Source of the DNA: an uncultured Pelagibacteraceae bacterium
Lineage (GTDB): Bacteria; Pseudomonadota; Alphaproteobacteria; Pelagibacterales; Pelagibacteraceae
Length of the DNA: 64,000 bases
Direction of reading: 5' to 3'
Assembly (NCBI GenBank): GCA_905616445.1
Contig: CAJQSV010000001.1
Location: forward strand, 62,001-126,000
Part shown: positions 53,694 to 64,000 of the stretch, piece by piece
Numbering within the stretch: position 1 is the first letter of the stretch
Layout of the letters: each line of letters starts with the position of its first letter
Position numbers and translations under genes: made by a program
The notes under the pieces: model-generated
The model's input: the letters and a program-made list of their open reading frames with translations, nothing else
Told to the model about the DNA's origin: nothing
Database searches by the model: none

Positions 53694-55131
53694 ATTAGAT
53701 AAACCTAGAGAAGAATGTGGAGTTTTTGGTATTTCAGATCATGAAGATGCATCTGCTTTAGTTGCTCTTGGCTTACATGCTCTACAGCATAGAGGGCAGG
53801 AAGGTTGTGGTATTGTTTCCTTTGATGGTAAAACTTTTCATTCAGAAAAAAGACAAGGTTTAGTTGGTGATCACTTTACTGATCCAGGGGTAATAAAAAA
53901 ATTACCTGGTCAATCAGCTATTGGGCATAATAGATATTCTACGACTGGTGAGGTTTCATTAAGAAATATCCAACCTTTTTTTGCAGACCTTTATAGTAGC
54001 GGGGTTAGCCTAGCACATAATGGAAATTTAACTAACGCTATAGAACTTAGAAATAATCTTGTCCGTGATGGTGCTATTTTTAGAACTACCAGTGATACCG
54101 AAACAATAGTTCAATTAATTGCAAAATCAAAAAGGGGTAAAATGATAGATAAAATTATCGATACACTTTTTCAAATACAGGGAGGGTATGCATTAGTTAT
54201 GATGACTAATAAAAAACTTATCGGTTTGCGAGACCCTTTTGGTATTAGACCGCTAGTTATTGGTAAATTAAAAAATTCTTTTGTTTTTGCTTCTGAAACT
54301 TGCGCATTAGATATTATAGGTGCTAAATTTATCAGAGAAGTTGAAAATGGAGAAATTGTATTCATTGAAAATGGAAAATTAAACAGCTTAAAACCCTTCC
54401 CTTCTATTAAGCCCAGACCGTGCGCTTTTGAATATATATATTTTGCTAGGCCAGATAGTCTGCTTGGTGATCGTTGTGCATATGAGTTTAGAAAAAAAAT
54501 GGGTGAAGAACTTGCTAAGGAAACAGATTTAAATGCTGATTTAGTTGTACCAGTACCAGATTCTGGGGTTCCCGCAGCGCTTGGCTACAGTCAGTATACA
54601 AAAAAAAGTTTTGAACTAGGTCTTATAAGAAATCATTATGTAGGTAGGACTTTTATTGAGCCAACTCAAAGCATTAGAAGTTTTGGAGTTAAATTAAAAT
54701 TAAATGCAACTCAAACCTTAGTAAAAAATAAATCAATTATTTTAGTTGATGATTCTTTAGTCAGAGGAACCACATGTCATAAAATAGTTAAAATGTTATA
54801 TGACGCAGGAGCTAAAGAAGTGCACGTAAGGATAGCCTGTCCTGAAATTCTTTTTCCTGACTTTTATGGTGTTGACATGCCAACAAAAAAAGAATTGTTA
54901 GCGAGCGGTAAAAATAATCAGGAAATGTGCGATTATATAAATGCTAAGTCTTTAAAATTTTTAAGTTTAGCGGGTCTGTACAAAGCTTTAGGTTTCGGAG
55001 AAAGAAATAAATTATATCCTCAATTAAGTGATCACTATTTTACAGGTGAGTATCCAGTAAAGCCCACAGACTCATTGGATAAAGGGAAAATAACTCAACT
55101 ATCATTGTTGAGTTCTAAATCTAATAATTAA
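53680..55131 (+). CDS. purF: Amidophosphoribosyltransferase (TTG start)
   Basis: REECGVFGISDHEDAS, GHNRYSTTGE, LVDDSLVRGTT. Confidence 0.98.
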   Translation: MKKFKLDKPREECGVFGISDHEDASALVALGLHALQHRGQEGCGIVSFDGKTFHSEKRQGLVGDHFTDPGVIKKLPGQSAIGHNRYSTTGEVSLRNIQPFFADLYSSGVSLAHNGNLTNAIELRNNLVRDGAIFRTTSDTETIVQLIAKSKRGKMIDKIIDTLFQIQGGYALVMMTNKKLIGLRDPFGIRPLVIGKLKNSFVFASETCALDIIGAKFIREVENGEIVFIENGKLNSLKPFPSIKPRPCAFEYIYFARPDSLLGDRCAYEFRKKMGEELAKETDLNADLVVPVPDSGVPAALGYSQYTKKSFELGLIRNHYVGRTFIEPTQSIRSFGVKLKLNATQTLVKNKSIILVDDSLVRGTTCHKIVKMLYDAGAKEVHVRIACPEILFPDFYGVDMPTKKELLASGKNNQEMCDYINAKSLKFLSLAGLYKALGFGERNKLYPQLSDHYFTGEYPVKPTDSLDKGKITQLSLLSSKSNN

Positions 55132-55132
55132 A

Positions 55133-56500
55133 TTAATTAAATTTTAATAACCTGTTGCGATTATCTAAAAAAAACATTTTATTGTTTAAAAAAAATATTT
55201 TTGAATTAATTCCACTTTTACTAATTCTGTTTAAATTGTTTAAACTACCATCGCTAGGATTAAAAGATAACAAGTATCCATTTGATGAATAGATATTAAT
55301 TTCACTATTTACTATTTTGAAATCAATAATAGAGTCAAACTTTTTCTTTATTTTTTCCTCTATGCTTCCAAAGATATTTTTGGACCATACAACATTACCA
55401 TTAATATCTAAGCAAATCAGAAGATCATTTTTTAAAACAACATACGTGTAATTTAATGTTACAATAGGCTTTATAGTTATTTCCGCAGGTAGATCCCATT
55501 TTTTGAAAGCAGTCAAAACGTCATAACTTAATACTGCATTTTTTGTAGATATAAATAAATTATTATTTTTAATAACAATAGGATGGCTTAAAAATAGTTC
55601 TGTATCTGTAACTGAAGAAGATTTTTTAAAATTTAGAAACCAATTAATTTTTTGATTTAAATAATTAATAGAATAAAGTTCACCATTAGTATTTAGAAAA
55701 AATAAGTTATTATTTATTAAATCTAATGCAAAATTATTTTGAAAATTAGTTTTCAAAAAAGTAAGGCTCGTTGCAAATTGCCATTCTTTATCGCCTGTTT
55801 TTGTGTTAACAGAGTAAATAACGTTATCTTGATTTGCTAAGAAAATTTGGTTATTTGCAAATTTCAAATTAGATCTGAAAGGTATTCCGTAATTTTTTGC
55901 CCAAATAATAGAGTAGTCATCTAAATTAATCGCATATAAATAACCAAGATTATCAGCTGCGTATAAAACATTTTCATTTTCTAACAAGTAAATTTTTTTA
56001 TCAAATTTTTTAAAATTCTTTTTATAAAAATTATACTCAAATATTTTCTTTTTTAAATCTAATGAATAAATAAAAATTGTCCCTTTCTGATCGTGTGAAA
56101 TTAAATTTTTTTTATAGAAAATAATATTTTCATTTGAGTTGTTTTTATTTGATGAAAGTTTACTTAATTTACGACTTCTAAATACCAATTTTTTTTCAGC
56201 ACTATAGGAAAAATTAGAGATATTATTAGTTGGAACTCCATATGTTTCAGGCCAATTTGTTGCTTTTAAAGGAGCTTCAATTTTTGCATTGAAAGCATTA
56301 AAGGGGTCTTTCTCTTCATTGTAAGTTTTATTTTTTATAAAAATATCTTCATACCTTGGGTTTGAATTATTGTCTTCAATTGATTTTGGATTTTGATTGT
56401 CTATAGGTATGTTTGATGCATCTTTCCATATTCCAGTTTTATTATCAAATGAGCAAGATACAATTACTGTGGTAACAAAGATTAATAATAATCTTTTCAT
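55133..56500 (-). CDS. bamB: BamB-like outer membrane assembly lipoprotein (PQQ beta-propeller)
   Basis: Lipobox-like VIVSCSFD, repeated propeller blades (GDKEWQFATS, NGNVVWSKNIFGS). Confidence 0.85.
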   Translation of the reverse strand: MKRLLLIFVTTVIVSCSFDNKTGIWKDASNIPIDNQNPKSIEDNNSNPRYEDIFIKNKTYNEEKDPFNAFNAKIEAPLKATNWPETYGVPTNNISNFSYSAEKKLVFRSRKLSKLSSNKNNSNENIIFYKKNLISHDQKGTIFIYSLDLKKKIFEYNFYKKNFKKFDKKIYLLENENVLYAADNLGYLYAINLDDYSIIWAKNYGIPFRSNLKFANNQIFLANQDNVIYSVNTKTGDKEWQFATSLTFLKTNFQNNFALDLINNNLFFLNTNGELYSINYLNQKINWFLNFKKSSSVTDTELFLSHPIVIKNNNLFISTKNAVLSYDVLTAFKKWDLPAEITIKPIVTLNYTYVVLKNDLLICLDINGNVVWSKNIFGSIEEKIKKKFDSIIDFKIVNSEINIYSSNGYLLSFNPSDGSLNNLNRISKSGINSKIFFLNNKMFFLDNRNRLLKFN

Positions 56501-56506
56501 TGTAAA

Positions 56507-57088
56507 TTATTTATCTATCTTATTGTTTAATAATTGAATGTATTCGCTTGCTTTTATTTTTTGGTCTTTGGAAATAAAATAATCTGATATTAATGTGATA
56601 GCCATATTACGCCAAACAGAATCAGAATTAATGACAGGATTTAGTGTTTTTATTATTAATTCTTCGTCTCCTGTGCTAAATAAAAAAATAGTTTTTTTTA
56701 TTTTAATTAAATTCAAGTTTTCATTGTCTATAGATCCAATATTTATAATCTTATCAAAAAAATTAATTATTTTTAAAGGGTCGGTTTCTAAATTATTGTC
56801 AATAATAAAATAAAGCGCTAGAGGTGAGTAAAATTTATGACCTTTGTCGATAATGCTTTCTAGTAATAATTTACTTTTATTTATTTTTTTTTGTTTAAAC
56901 TGAATAGAAGCTTGAGTGTAATTCTGAGAAAGTTTTATTTCGTTTCTTTTTTGTAAATTTTGATACAGGAAGTATGTAAATAATAAAATAACTAAAAGCA
57001 TAAATACAATTATTAATTTTTTTAAATTTTTTTTTATAAAGTTTAAAGTTTTATTTTGAAAATTGTTTTTTAATATTTTATCAGTCAT
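56507..57088 (-). CDS. YfgM-like TPR_21 membrane protein
   Basis: N-terminal TM then TPR-like SQNYTQASIQFKQKKINKSKLLLESII; upstream of bamB. Confidence 0.7.
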   Translation of the reverse strand: MTDKILKNNFQNKTLNFIKKNLKKLIIVFMLLVILLFTYFLYQNLQKRNEIKLSQNYTQASIQFKQKKINKSKLLLESIIDKGHKFYSPLALYFIIDNNLETDPLKIINFFDKIINIGSIDNENLNLIKIKKTIFLFSTGDEELIIKTLNPVINSDSVWRNMAITLISDYFISKDQKIKASEYIQLLNNKIDK

Positions 57089-57091
57089 AAA

Positions 57092-57865
57092 TTAAAAAGT
57101 ATTTTTTTTACCGGGAAATTTTTTATTTAACACAGCTTTATTATATTTTTGAACTCCTTTTTCAATAATATTATCTAATCTTACAAATTTTTTTACAAAT
57201 CGTGGATAAAAACCACTTAATCCAAGCATATCATCTGTAACAAGAATTTGTCCATCGCAATGTACGGAAGCACCAATACCTATTGTTGGTATTTTCAATG
57301 TACTGGTAATTTCTTTAGCAACAAATTCAGTAACACATTCTAAAACTATGCTAAACACACCAGCCTTTTCATTTTTTTTTGCTTCATTTATTAATTTAAG
57401 ACGGTCTTTTTCTAGCAGTCCATGTACTCTAAAATTTTTGTAATGCTGGGGCGTAAAACCTATATGTCCCATTACTGGGATGCCTATTTTAACTATGCTT
57501 TCTATGATCTCAAAATTTTTTCCATTACATTCTATTTTAACCGCGTCACATTTAGTTTTCTTAATGATTAATATTGCATTTTTTTTAGCTTCTTTAATAG
57601 TTCTGTATGAATTAGTTGGCATATCTACAACGCATAAAGCTTTTGAGAGATTAGATTTAACGCTTATTCCATGTTGTATCATTGTCTCAAGAGTAACCTG
57701 ATGTGTGTTTTCCATACCGTACATAGCGGTAGCTAAGGAGTCTCCTACTAAAACAATATCACAATACTTATCTACAATTTTAGCTATAGGTTTAGAGTAG
57801 GCGGTGAGGCACACTAAGGGTTTATTGTTTTTGTAATTTATTATTTTTAAAATATTTTTTTTCAT
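57092..57865 (-). CDS. panB: 3-methyl-2-oxobutanoate hydroxymethyltransferase
   Basis: LTAYSKPIAKIVDKYCDIVLVGDSLA, MGHIGFTPQH, IGIGASVHCDGQILVTDDMLGL. Confidence 0.96.
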   Translation of the reverse strand: MKKNILKIINYKNNKPLVCLTAYSKPIAKIVDKYCDIVLVGDSLATAMYGMENTHQVTLETMIQHGISVKSNLSKALCVVDMPTNSYRTIKEAKKNAILIIKKTKCDAVKIECNGKNFEIIESIVKIGIPVMGHIGFTPQHYKNFRVHGLLEKDRLKLINEAKKNEKAGVFSIVLECVTEFVAKEITSTLKIPTIGIGASVHCDGQILVTDDMLGLSGFYPRFVKKFVRLDNIIEKGVQKYNKAVLNKKFPGKKNTF

Positions 57866-57868
57866 TAT

Positions 57869-59431
57869 TTACTCAAGTTCAATAGTGCTTGGTGGCTTTG
57901 AGGTTATGTCATAAACAACTCTGTTAATACCTTTCACACCATTTATAATTTTATTAGAAATTTCATCTAAAAAAAATTTTGGAAAATTAAAATAATTTGC
58001 TGTCATGCCGTCTTCAGAAATCACCGCTCTAATTAAACAAATATATTCGTAGGTTCTTGAATCGCCCATAACACCAACTGTCTTGACTGGTAACAAAGCA
58101 GCATAAGCTTGCCAAATTTTATCGTACAAATTGTTTTTAATAAGCTGTTGGATAAAAATATAATCAGCTTCTTGTAAAATTTTAACTTTTTCAGGTGTTA
58201 TATTTCCAACTATTCTTATAGCTAATCCCGGACCAGGGAAAGGATGTTTTTGGGATATTTCTTTAGTTAACCCAACAGCGGTACCAAGCTCTCTTACTTC
58301 GTCTTTAAAAAATTCCTTTAAAGGTTCTATTAATTTTAAATTCATTTTTTTAGGTAGGCCACCTACGTTGTGGTGTGATTTTATTTTAGATGTTTTGCTG
58401 CCAGTAACTGATCTACTTTCAATAATATCTGGATATAAAGTGCCCTGAGCTAAAAATTTAACATTTTTATATTTTTTAGCCTCTTTTTCAAATATTTTAA
58501 TAAATAAACTTCCTATAATTTTTCTTTTTTTCTCAGGGTCGATAATATTTTTAAGTTTTTTAAAATAAATTTTTGATGCATAAAGTATTTTGACGTTTAA
58601 TTTATATTTATTTATAAAAATTTTATAAGTAGATTTAAACTCATCTTTTCTCATCATTCCTGTATCAACCATTATGCACTTTAAATTTTTACCTATAGCT
58701 TTGTGAATTAACAAAGCAACCACACTACTATCAACACCACCGGATAATGCGCAGATAACTTTATCTTTTTGGACAGTTTGTTTTATTTCTTTTATAATTC
58801 TTATCTTCTCAGAAACTAATTTCCACTGTTTCTTAGTTTTACAAATATCAAAAATAAAATTTTTAAAAATAACATTTCCATTTTGAGTGTGCGTGACTTC
58901 AGGGTGGAATTGAATGCCGTATATTTTTTTTTGCTTATTTTCTATAATTGTCATTTCAGATTGATCGGTTTGGGCAATTTTTGAAAATCCTACAGGAAGT
59001 TTATACACATAATCTTGATGGCTCATCCACACTATAGATTTATTTTTTTTAAAAAAATTTTTTGTTAATAATGAATTTTTTGTTTTAGTCAAAATAGCTC
59101 TGCCAAATTCTCTTTTTTTTACGTTTGTTTTAACTTTACCTTTAAATTGTTTGGCAATTAACTGCAGACCGTAGCAAATACCTAGAATGGGAATGTTTAA
59201 ATTAAATATTTCATTCGGTATTTTTGGAAATAAGATTTTTGTAACTGTTGAGGGACCACCAGATAAAATAATACCTTTAACATTTTGAAAAATATTTTTT
59301 TTTTTTAAATCGTTTATTGTTAGTATTTCAGAGAGAACAGAAAATTCTCTAATTCTTCTTGCAATTAATTTTGTTACCTGGGAGCCAAAATCAATAATAA
59401 TAATTTTATCTTTGTTTATATTTTGATTCAT
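57869..59431 (-). CDS. guaA: GMP synthase (glutamine-hydrolysing)
   Basis: [43 protein letters not shown]. Confidence 0.98.
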   Translation of the reverse strand: MNQNINKDKIIIIDFGSQVTKLIARRIREFSVLSEILTINDLKKKNIFQNVKGIILSGGPSTVTKILFPKIPNEIFNLNIPILGICYGLQLIAKQFKGKVKTNVKKREFGRAILTKTKNSLLTKNFFKKNKSIVWMSHQDYVYKLPVGFSKIAQTDQSEMTIIENKQKKIYGIQFHPEVTHTQNGNVIFKNFIFDICKTKKQWKLVSEKIRIIKEIKQTVQKDKVICALSGGVDSSVVALLIHKAIGKNLKCIMVDTGMMRKDEFKSTYKIFINKYKLNVKILYASKIYFKKLKNIIDPEKKRKIIGSLFIKIFEKEAKKYKNVKFLAQGTLYPDIIESRSVTGSKTSKIKSHHNVGGLPKKMNLKLIEPLKEFFKDEVRELGTAVGLTKEISQKHPFPGPGLAIRIVGNITPEKVKILQEADYIFIQQLIKNNLYDKIWQAYAALLPVKTVGVMGDSRTYEYICLIRAVISEDGMTANYFNFPKFFLDEISNKIINGVKGINRVVYDITSKPPSTIELE

Positions 59432-59862
59432 TCACTTTTTAATGAACTATCGAGTTTTGATTGTAGCTCTAGTTTGGATGAACACATTTTTTTACAAACT
59501 AAATTCAACGTGCCTATGAGTTCTTTTGCTTTTGAGAAATTTGAATTTTTGATACTAAGTAGCGTTAAGAGATAAATTGCTTCTTCGTTTCTTGGGTTAA
59601 GCAACAATACAGTGTTTAAATTATTTTTCTCTAAACTATCATTTTCTTCTTCTTTAAAAATTTTAGCAAGGTAAAGGTAGGAATTTTCACTTTTAGGGTT
59701 AAAAACAATATCTTTTTCAAAATAAAATTTTGAGTCAATATAATTTTTATTGTCAAAAAGTTTTTTTCCTTCGTCAAAATATAAATTTTTAGCACTGACA
59801 GAAATATGATTAAGATTAAATAAAATTAATGACACCAAAATAGTTAAAATATTTTTTTTCAT
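59428..59862 (-). CDS. Small secreted TPR-like protein between guaB and guaA
   Basis: Signal peptide; TPR-like [42 protein letters not shown]... Confidence 0.65.
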   Translation of the reverse strand: MKKNILTILVSLILFNLNHISVSAKNLYFDEGKKLFDNKNYIDSKFYFEKDIVFNPKSENSYLYLAKIFKEEENDSLEKNNLNTVLLLNPRNEEAIYLLTLLSIKNSNFSKAKELIGTLNLVCKKMCSSKLELQSKLDSSLKSE

Positions 59863-60944
59863 AATTTATAATTTTTTGTTTCTTTGACTGTTTCTACGCT
59901 ATGTACCATACTTTCGTAAAATCCTGCTTTTGTGATTTTAACGAACTTTGCTTTTTTTTTAATTTCTTTAATCATTTTGGCACCAATATAACCCATTGAA
60001 GATCTAAGACCACCTTGTAGCTGATATAAAATTTCTTCCATAGAGCCTTTATAAAGTACTCTAGCTTCCACGCCTTCTGGAACAAATTTTGATTTATCTT
60101 TGTGGTTTTTTTGAAAATACCTATTAGAAGAACCAGCAGACATAGCTCCTATTGACCCCATGCCTCTGTAAGATTTATAAAATTTATTTTTAAACTTAAA
60201 TTTTTTTCCGGGACTTTCGTCTGTTCCCGCAAAAATTGAACCCATCATTATAGCGTCGGCTCCTGCTGCTAATGCTTTTACAATGTCTCCTGAAAATTTT
60301 ATTCCTCCATCAGAAATAATTTTGATTTTTTTATTTTTCATATTTTCTTTAACATCTAACACCGCAGTAATTTGGGGAACGCCAATACCAGCTATCATTC
60401 TGGTTGTGCAAATTGAGCCAGGACCAATTCCAACTTTTAAAATATCCGCTCCTTCATTGTATAATTTTAAGGCTGCTTCGCCTGAAGCGATATTTCCAAC
60501 GCAAATAGGAACTTTTGATCTTATTTTTTTAATGTTGCTAAGAGTTTTTACAACTTTCTCACTATGACCGTGAGCAGTATCTATAACTATCAAATCGACT
60601 CCAGCATCTAAAATATATTTAGTTCTTGTTAAATCTTCATTAGCAGTTCCTACGGCCGCACCTACTATCAAGTTTTTTTTTTTTACTTTTTCAATTTCTT
60701 TAAATTGCTCACTAATTGTTAGGTTGCGATGTATGATACCTAAACCACCTTTCTGAGCTATAGCTATTGCCATATTAGACTCTGTCACTGTGTCCATTGC
60801 TGAAGATAAAAAAGGAATTTTTAATTTTAAATTATTTCCTAGATCTATATTTAAATTTGTTTCTGAGGGAAGGACAGAAGAATATCTCGGCACCAATAGT
60901 ACATCATCGAATGTTAAAGCTTCTTTGATTACTTCCATATACAC
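59859..60944 (-). CDS. guaB: IMP dehydrogenase lacking the CBS (Bateman) domain
   Basis: LTFDDVLLVPRYSSVLPSE, VIDTAHGHS, KVGIGPGSICTTRMIAGIGVPQ (catalytic Cys), RGMGSIGAM; only 361 aa. Confidence 0.95.
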   Translation of the reverse strand: MYMEVIKEALTFDDVLLVPRYSSVLPSETNLNIDLGNNLKLKIPFLSSAMDTVTESNMAIAIAQKGGLGIIHRNLTISEQFKEIEKVKKKNLIVGAAVGTANEDLTRTKYILDAGVDLIVIDTAHGHSEKVVKTLSNIKKIRSKVPICVGNIASGEAALKLYNEGADILKVGIGPGSICTTRMIAGIGVPQITAVLDVKENMKNKKIKIISDGGIKFSGDIVKALAAGADAIMMGSIFAGTDESPGKKFKFKNKFYKSYRGMGSIGAMSAGSSNRYFQKNHKDKSKFVPEGVEARVLYKGSMEEILYQLQGGLRSSMGYIGAKMIKEIKKKAKFVKITKAGFYESMVHSVETVKETKNYKL

Positions 60945-60964
60945 TTATATACAATCTTAAAAAT

Positions 60965-61591
60965 TTATAAAGTCTTTAATAAAGAGCAAAATATATAAGT
61001 TTCTTTTGATTCGTTCCTACTTGATTCAGGTTTAAAAAATTCAACATTTTTAAAATATTTTTTTGCTAAATTCTTTACTTCTAAAAAATCTTCTCCCATA
61101 AACAGTTTACAGACCATAGATCCATTAATACTTAACATTTTTAACGAAAATTTTATAACTTCCGAACAAAGGTTGTTGGTTCTAATCGAATCAACAGTTT
61201 TATTACCAGTCGTATTTTCTGCCATATCAGAAATAATAACATCAATTTTTTTATTGAATATATTTCGTATTTTTTCGTGCGTTTTTTCATCTAAAAAATC
61301 ACTATTTAAAAAATTTACATTACCTATAGTTTCCATCGGCAATATATCTACGGCAATAATTTTTCCATTAGTAATTATTTTAGATGCTACTTGAGACCAG
61401 CCACCAGGCGTGGATCCAATATCTAATAAATTTGAATTTTTTTTTATGAAACTAAATTTTTTGTTCAATTCAATTAATTTAAATGACGCTCTTGATCTGT
61501 ACCCCAACACTTTGGCTTTTTTGAAGAATTGATCTCTATGTTGTTTTATTACCCAGGTTCTGCTTTTTTTTGCTCTTTTTGTTTTTTTCAT
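60965..61591 (-). CDS. rlmE: 23S rRNA (uridine2552-2'-O)-methyltransferase
   Basis: RSRASFKLIELNKKF, LLDIGSTPGGWSQVA, VIISDMAENTTG. Confidence 0.95.
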   Translation of the reverse strand: MKKTKRAKKSRTWVIKQHRDQFFKKAKVLGYRSRASFKLIELNKKFSFIKKNSNLLDIGSTPGGWSQVASKIITNGKIIAVDILPMETIGNVNFLNSDFLDEKTHEKIRNIFNKKIDVIISDMAENTTGNKTVDSIRTNNLCSEVIKFSLKMLSINGSMVCKLFMGEDFLEVKNLAKKYFKNVEFFKPESSRNESKETYIFCSLLKTL

Positions 61592-62379
61592 TACAAAACA
61601 TCTTCGTGGTCTTCTTCTGCGTCAGTGTTTAATTTTTTGATTGTTTTTTGATATAAAAAATAACTTATTGGAATTGATAATAGATATATTATTCCGAAAA
61701 CTAATAAGGCTTCAAAGGTAAAAAATATTATTGAAACAAAAATAATAACGATTCCAAATAGTAGAAAAATAGTTAGCCCACTAGATATTTTTATTTTTTT
61801 TAAAGAAAAGGTTGGAATTTTACTAATTAAAAGTAAAGCAACGATTACTACAAGATATGGAGTGAAGCTCTTAATATCTATATCTAAATTAAGTTCTGAT
61901 AATTCATAAATTAATGGTAGCAAAATCAACCCTCCGCCAGCTGGTGACGGGACGCCTTCAAAATAATTTAATTTCCATTCTGCTTCTTCTGAAATTTTAG
62001 TCAAATTAAATCTTGCTAACCTCAGAACACAACAAACGGAAAAAATTAATGTTATTGCCCAGCCAATTTTTCCATAGTTTTTTAATTCCCAAAAATACAA
62101 TATAAAAGCAGGAGCAATTCCAAAACTTACAAAATCTGTTAACGAGTCCAATTCTTTTCCAAACTCAGAGGTTCCTTTAATTAATCTAGCTATTCTTCCA
62201 TCCAGAGCATCGAGCAAAGACGCAAAAACTAAAAAAATTACGGCTAAACTATAATTCTGATCTAAAGAAAATTTTATAGAACTAATTCCTAAACAAACAC
62301 CGATTATGGTTAATAAACTTGGAAGAATAAATCTAGTTTTTTTTGAGGAAACAAGATTAAAAGGATTTTTTTTTTCCAT
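61591..62379 (-). CDS. pssA: CDP-diacylglycerol-serine O-phosphatidyltransferase
   Basis: LLDALDGRIARLIKGTSEFGKELDSLTDFVSFG, the CDP-alcohol phosphatidyltransferase motif. Confidence 0.95.
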   Translation of the reverse strand: MEKKNPFNLVSSKKTRFILPSLLTIIGVCLGISSIKFSLDQNYSLAVIFLVFASLLDALDGRIARLIKGTSEFGKELDSLTDFVSFGIAPAFILYFWELKNYGKIGWAITLIFSVCCVLRLARFNLTKISEEAEWKLNYFEGVPSPAGGGLILLPLIYELSELNLDIDIKSFTPYLVVIVALLLISKIPTFSLKKIKISSGLTIFLLFGIVIIFVSIIFFTFEALLVFGIIYLLSIPISYFLYQKTIKKLNTDAEEDHEDVL

Positions 62380-62380
62380 T

Positions 62381-63028
62381 TTATTTAACTGCTATTAAAC
62401 TTTCACCGGCAACCACGTTTTGTCCTAGTTTAGCTAATAACTTTCTATTGTTAAAATAGATATCAACTCTACTGCCAAACCTAATCATTCCAATACGATC
62501 GCCCTGGACGATTGCTTGGTTTACAGCTACCTCACAAACTATTCTTCTAGCGATAAGACCTGCTATTTGAACAATGATGATCTCATCACCCTCTTTTGTT
62601 TTTAATCTATAATAGTTTCTTTCATTTTCTTCGCTGGATTTATCGAGCGATGCATTCAAAAACTTTCCTGGTTTATAAAGTATTTCCTCTATGTTTGCTG
62701 ATACTGGTGTTCTATTTACGTGACAATTAAAGACGTCCATAAAAATACTAACTTTGGTAAATTTTTTATTTTCTAAAGAAAGTTCAGCTGGACCATCTAT
62801 TTCTGTGATATTAGAAATTAAACCATCGGCAGGACTAACAAGAAAATTATCATCTTGGATCGAAACACGATCTGGGTCTCTGAAAAAGTAGTAAACCCAA
62901 ACTGTTATTAGCATTGCAATTAAACCAAGAGTTTTTGAAACAAGTAAGCATACAAAAGTTACAGCTATAGCTATAGCTAAAAATCTATATCCTTCTTTGT
63001 GAATTTTTGGAAAAACTGAATTTAGCAT
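62381..63028 (-). CDS. psd: Phosphatidylserine decarboxylase (short form)
   Basis: YFFRDPDRVSIQDDNFLVSPADGLI, VSIFMDVFNCHVNRTPVSA, MIRFGSRVDIYF (GS cleavage). Confidence 0.96.
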   Translation of the reverse strand: MLNSVFPKIHKEGYRFLAIAIAVTFVCLLVSKTLGLIAMLITVWVYYFFRDPDRVSIQDDNFLVSPADGLISNITEIDGPAELSLENKKFTKVSIFMDVFNCHVNRTPVSANIEEILYKPGKFLNASLDKSSEENERNYYRLKTKEGDEIIIVQIAGLIARRIVCEVAVNQAIVQGDRIGMIRFGSRVDIYFNNRKLLAKLGQNVVAGESLIAVK

Positions 63029-63066
63029 TTTTTAAATTTGATAATTTATTCTAATATGTATAAATA

Positions 63067-63080
63067 TTGATCTTAATCAA
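63067..63080 (+). promoter_or_regulatory. FNR/CRP-family-like palindrome TTGAT-CTTA-ATCAA between psd and icd
   Basis: Exact match to TTGATNNNNATCAA read in sequence; function unproven. Confidence 0.3.
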
Positions 63081-63091
63081 TTTATATTTAT

Positions 63092-64000
63092 ATGTCCAAA
63101 ATTAAGGTAAAAAATCCAATTGTTGAGTTAGATGGTGATGAAATGACTAGGATAATTTGGTCATTTATTAAAGAAAAACTTATTGTTCCTTATATAGAGT
63201 TAGACATCAAATATTATGACCTTGGAGTTGAAAGTAGAGACAAAACGGCAGATCAAATAACTATTGATTCAGCTAATGCCATAAACAAATATGGAGTTGG
63301 TATTAAGTGTGCAACAATCACACCAGACGAAGATAGGGTTCAAGAATTCAATTTAAAGAAAATGTGGAGGTCTCCTAATGGTACAATAAGAAACATATTA
63401 GGTGGTACTGTTTTTAGAGAACCTATTATATGTAAAAATATTCCAAAACTTGTACCCACATGGACACAGCCTATTGTTATAGGAAGACATGCTTTTGGTG
63501 ATCAATACAGAGCAACAGATTTTTTAGTTCCTGGAAAAGGTAAAATGGAAGTCAAATGGACTTCGGAAGACGGGAAAGAGAAAAAAGAATTTGAAGTTTT
63601 TAATTTTCCTGGGCCTGGTGTAGCTTTATCAATGTACAACTTAGACGACTCCATAAGAGATTTTGCGAGATCCTGCATGAATTACGGTCTGCAAAGAAAT
63701 TGGCCCGTTTATTTATCAACCAAAAATACTATCTTAAAAGCTTATGATGGAAGATTTAAAGATTTATTTGAAGAAGTGTTTCAAAAAGAATTTGCTGATA
63801 GATTTAAGATCGCTAATATTACTTATGAGCATAGACTTATTGACGACATGGTTGCTTGTGCGATGAAGTGGAGTGGTGCATATATTTGGGCATGTAAAAA
63901 TTATGATGGGGATGTTCAATCAGATACTGTTGCTCAAGGTTTTGGTTCTTTAGGATTAATGACGAGTGTTTTGATGTCACCGGATGGAAAAATAGTTGAA
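63092..64000 (+). CDS. icd: NADP-dependent isocitrate dehydrogenase, C-terminus cut by window edge
   Basis: [65 protein letters not shown]; not in ORF track because it runs off the edge. Confidence 0.96.
   Translation, partial: MSKIKVKNPIVELDGDEMTRIIWSFIKEKLIVPYIELDIKYYDLGVESRDKTADQITIDSANAINKYGVGIKCATITPDEDRVQEFNLKKMWRSPNGTIRNILGGTVFREPIICKNIPKLVPTWTQPIVIGRHAFGDQYRATDFLVPGKGKMEVKWTSEDGKEKKEFEVFNFPGPGVALSMYNLDDSIRDFARSCMNYGLQRNWPVYLSTKNTILKAYDGRFKDLFEEVFQKEFADRFKIANITYEHRLIDDMVACAMKWSGAYIWACKNYDGDVQSDTVAQGFGSLGLMTSVLMSPDGKIVE

Noticed and set aside
1-64000. CRISPR arrays, transposons, prophage or defence islands
   Set aside because: No spaced direct repeats, terminal inverted repeats with transposase, phage structural genes or defence-family motifs were seen; all sizeable ORFs are core functions.

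Overview
This window is an AT-rich, densely packed core-genome segment of a streamlined alphaproteobacterium. The gene content and compaction look SAR11/Pelagibacterales-like, but I could not run a taxonomic placement. I support about 65 protein-coding genes, two of them running off the window edges (lon at the left, icd at the right), and one tRNA-Leu(UAG). I saw no CRISPR arrays, transposases, prophage genes or rRNA. Recognisable blocks are: tig-clpP-clpX-lon; a SUF Fe-S operon led by an Rrf2/IscR regulator; accBC; thiSG; purMN; lptFG-lptD-surA-pdxA-rsmA; fabD-fabG-acpP-gmk; rpsF-rpsR-rplI-dnaB; guaB-TPR-guaA-panB-yfgM-bamB; and psd-pssA-rlmE. I did not find a convincing new multi-gene system. 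The best second-look items are: (1) prfB, which the ORF track truncates, is restored by a classic +1 programmed frameshift (AGGAGG-TAT-CTT-TGA); (2) an IMP dehydrogenase lacking the whole CBS/Bateman module, with an A12 run at the junction; (3) a SurA lacking parvulin domains; (4) a stand-alone protein matching the C-terminal domain of B12-dependent ribonucleotide reductase; (5) a trigger factor with a His/Asp/Asn-rich plus Lys-rich tail; (6) convergent gene pairs sharing overlapping stop codons, three of them through a single TTAA; and (7) several candidate operator or leader elements (IscR-type, FNR-type, rne leader hairpin).
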